DNA from: Propionibacteriaceae bacterium
GTDB taxonomy: Bacteria > Actinomycetota > Actinomycetes > Propionibacteriales > Propionibacteriaceae
Assembly: GCA_009778535.1 (NCBI GenBank)
Contig: WRJP01000079.1
Coordinates: forward strand, 1-8,446
Direction: 5' to 3'
DNA: 8,446 nt
The translations under genes were made by a program, and so were the position numbers. This document shows, piece by piece, positions 6,994-8,446 of the stretch. Position 1 is the stretch's first letter; each line of letters starts with the position of its first letter. Below the pieces are notes generated by a model. It made no database searches, had not been told where the DNA came from, and saw nothing but the letters and a program-made list of their open reading frames with translations.

Positions 6994-8446
6994 ATGACAT
7001 GTAATTGCTATGAAGCGGTTTGGCCGCTAGGAAATCAATCGACAGGTAGCGAGGAAGTGGAACGCCTGACTGGTGGTCTGGCAAATGCTCGACTGGCTTT
7101 CGCTTGGGATGATCTTTTCAAAGGCGACAAGATGTGGGAGATCATAAAAGAGGAATTACATAGCAAGTGGCCAACTATCACTTTTTTTGAGCCGACAGAG
7201 TTTGACAACGTTCACGATGATCTTTCCGATGACGTTAGCTGCAAGGGTCTTGTTGAACAGATGCGAGAGTTGGAGATAACGGCAGCCATCATTGGAGTCG
7301 GTGCTTGAGGCAGTTGTACGCCTGCCGTGTTGCGGGCATGCGCAGCTGTCGAACAGCAGCTTGGAGTACCAACTGTCGCTTTAATCAGCGCCGACTTTGA
7401 GGCGATGGGTCGAGCCATAGCAAAGGCAAGCGGGCGTTCCGACCAGGCAATCGCCGTATATCCACGTCCGGGGATTATCCAGACCGACGACGAGGACGTC
7501 TTCCGAGCCAAGGTCACCAATAGTATCCTTCCTGTCGTCGTCGAAGCCCTCGATGCATCGCCAGAACAGACCGCTTCATCGCCTCAAGCAACAGCGACCA
7601 AGACTGGACGTATCGACAAACTGGAGATAGTTTGCTCCGGCAGTTTCGAGGAGGTGCAAGACTACTTCATCGATCAGGGCTGGTCAGACGGGTTGCCGAT
7701 CGTGCCGCCAACCTTGGACAGAATTAACAAATTCATGGCGCACACCACACGCGAACCTGACGAAGTCTTGGGAAGACTTCTTCCAGAACAGCGCGAAGCT
7801 ACCGTCTGGAATGTCGCTATTCACGGAGTGATGGCTGGATGCCGCCCCGAATACATGGGTGTCCTGCTGGCGGTAGCCGAGGCAATCAGCGACCCGGTCT
7901 TTCATATCCAGGATGCAGGTGCCACACCTGGCTGGGAGCCGCTGATCATTGTCTGTGGGCCGGTAGTCGAAAAGCTCGAATTCAACTGCGAACAAGGAAT
8001 CATGAGAACTGGTCGACAAGCGAACAGTAGCATCGGTCGTTTCTTGCGTCTTTACACCCAAAACATTGCTGGCATCCGTATCCCCCCAGGTGCTACTGAC
8101 GCCACAGCAATCGGTACTACATTCAATGTGGCGATGCCTGAGCCTAGGCAAGCCGCCCAAGCACTTGGCTGGCAGACCACCAGCGAAGAACTCGGCTACG
8201 GTGCAAACGAGAGCATCGTTATGGTGCAAAGTGTTCGCAACTTGACTTCACCGGTCTATAGCATGGGAAGCACTCCGGACGAGCACCTAGAGGCACTCGC
8301 CGAAGCCACACTCGGTGCATTGCGCACCTCAGCACATCATGCCTACAACAGTGGCAGGCAATATCCGGTAATACTGATGAATCCACCAGTGGCAGAGGTG
8401 ATTGCGAACGCTGGCCTGAATCGAGACTATATCCGCAAGTACTTAG
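6994..8446 (+). CDS. UGSC-family selenoprotein, Sec105 encoded by TGA, fused to a GWxDGLPxxPPT domain (3' end outside window)
   Basis: Read with the TGA at 7306-7308 as selenocysteine, this frame is open from ATG 6994 to the window edge, at least 484 residues. GAGGTGA at 6984-6990 is a good ribosome binding site, 3 nt from the ATG. Domain 1 (about 25-187) contains LAFAWDDLFKGDKMW, then IGVGA-Sec105-GSCTPAV, giving a UxxC pair of Sec105 and Cys108, then GVPTVALIS and YPRPGII. That is the layout of the UGSC family, where Sec or Cys fills the first position. A linker rich in Ala, Thr and Ser follows (about 188-207). Domain 2 (from about 213) carries GWSDGLPIVPPT (229-240), VMAGCRPEYM (279-288, Cys283) and GATPGWEPLIIV, as in proteins I recall accompanying UGSC proteins. 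The N-terminus has a CxC (Cys3, Cys5). No signal peptide or membrane segment is seen, so it is probably a cytosolic redox or thiol/selenol enzyme of unknown substrate. The alternative is a gene broken by a Cys-to-TGA mutation. Confidence 0.85.
7306..7308 (+). other. In-frame TGA read as selenocysteine (Sec105)
   Basis: The TGA sits exactly at the first position of the UGSC motif (GVGA-TGA-GSC), between two halves of one conserved domain. The frame remains open for 379 codons after it. The nearest downstream in-frame start-like codons (GTG 7327, TTG 7330, ATG 7405) lack a ribosome binding site and would begin inside the domain, so reinitiation is a poor explanation. Confidence 0.85.
7309..7350 (+). 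promoter_or_regulatory. Bacterial SECIS-like hairpin immediately after the TGA
   Basis: The 42 nt after the TGA fold as follows. A lower stem of 9 pairs joins 7309-7317 to 7342-7350, with G·U pairs at 7310-7349, 7314-7345 and 7317-7342. An internal loop (AC against ATGC) follows. An upper stem of 6 pairs joins 7320-7325 to 7332-7337, with one G·U. The 6-nt apical loop is CGUGUU (7326-7331). The loop begins 17 nt after the TGA and has G as its second base. Both match published features of bacterial SECIS elements, which recruit SelB with Sec-tRNA. Folding was done by eye. Confidence 0.65.

Noticed and set aside
6635..6997. 120-codon + strand frame in the divergent region
   Set aside because: It begins antisense in the ATPase start, is Arg/Pro/Ser-rich with no motif, and overlaps promoter-like and hairpin elements; it is most likely non-coding.
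6994..7308. A complete 104-residue gene ending at TGA 7306-7308
   Set aside because: It stops in the middle of a conserved motif (GVGA|GSC), and the same domain continues in the same frame without another stop to the window edge.
7306..7317. GrdB/glycine reductase type selenoprotein
   Set aside because: Those have a UxxCxxC-type motif in a different sequence setting; the context here (GVGA-U-GSCTPAV, then GWxDGLPxxPPT) is that of the UGSC family.
7684..8229. Open frame of 181 codons on the minus strand
   Set aside because: It is antisense to the conserved C-terminal domain of the selenoprotein and its translation shows no family features; it is a shadow frame.
7309..8446. A frameshifted or decayed pseudogene as explanation for the TGA
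   Set aside because: Both halves are in one frame, there is no second lesion in 1453 nt, and the TGA falls exactly on the family's Sec/Cys position with a SECIS-like fold behind it. A single Cys-to-TGA mutation remains formally possible and is noted.

Overview
The window looks like chromosomal DNA of an actinobacterium of moderate GC. The reasons are a short MazG in tandem with a lipoprotein that resembles the SurA N-terminal type, a class II [4Fe-4S] PurF overlapping PurM, a DUF4870-type membrane protein with a long Pro/Ala-rich head, and a MsiK/UgpC-like shared sugar-transport ATPase. A Propionibacteriaceae-like or related anaerobic or facultative lineage would fit, but no marker here fixes the genus.

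Layout, left to right. Positions 1-178 hold the 3' end of a secreted-looking, Lys-rich protein, followed by a perfect 19-bp terminator hairpin. Positions 349-1624 hold a lipoprotein and mazG. Positions 1752-2711 hold the DUF4870 membrane protein. Positions 2754-5256 hold purF and purM, which overlap by 14 nt as a de novo purine operon. Positions 5257-5547 are a convergent intergenic region with a probable purM terminator and two related palindromic repeat units. Positions 5548-6642 (minus strand) hold the sugar ABC importer ATPase. Positions 6643-6993 are a structured divergent regulatory region. From 6994 to the right edge runs one long gene, cut by the window.

The main find is that last gene. 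A conventional reading stops at TGA 7306-7308 and gives a 104-residue protein. The same frame then stays open for 1138 nt to the window edge, and the residues around the TGA read ...IGVGA-[TGA]-GSCTPAV.... This is the hallmark of the UGSC family, in which the first position is selenocysteine or cysteine. The 42 nt directly after the TGA can fold into a bacterial SECIS-like hairpin: a 9-bp lower stem, a 6-bp upper stem, and a 6-nt apical loop with G at its second position. I therefore annotate one selenoprotein with Sec105 and a UxxC motif, fused to a C-terminal domain marked by GWSDGLPIVPPT. The gene should be missed or split by standard callers. Its biochemical function is unknown to me, and no sel genes lie in the window.

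The other genes are housekeeping: NTP clean-up (MazG), purine synthesis (PurF makes phosphoribosylamine, PurM closes the imidazole ring) and carbohydrate uptake energisation. Nothing in the window ties them functionally to the selenoprotein.
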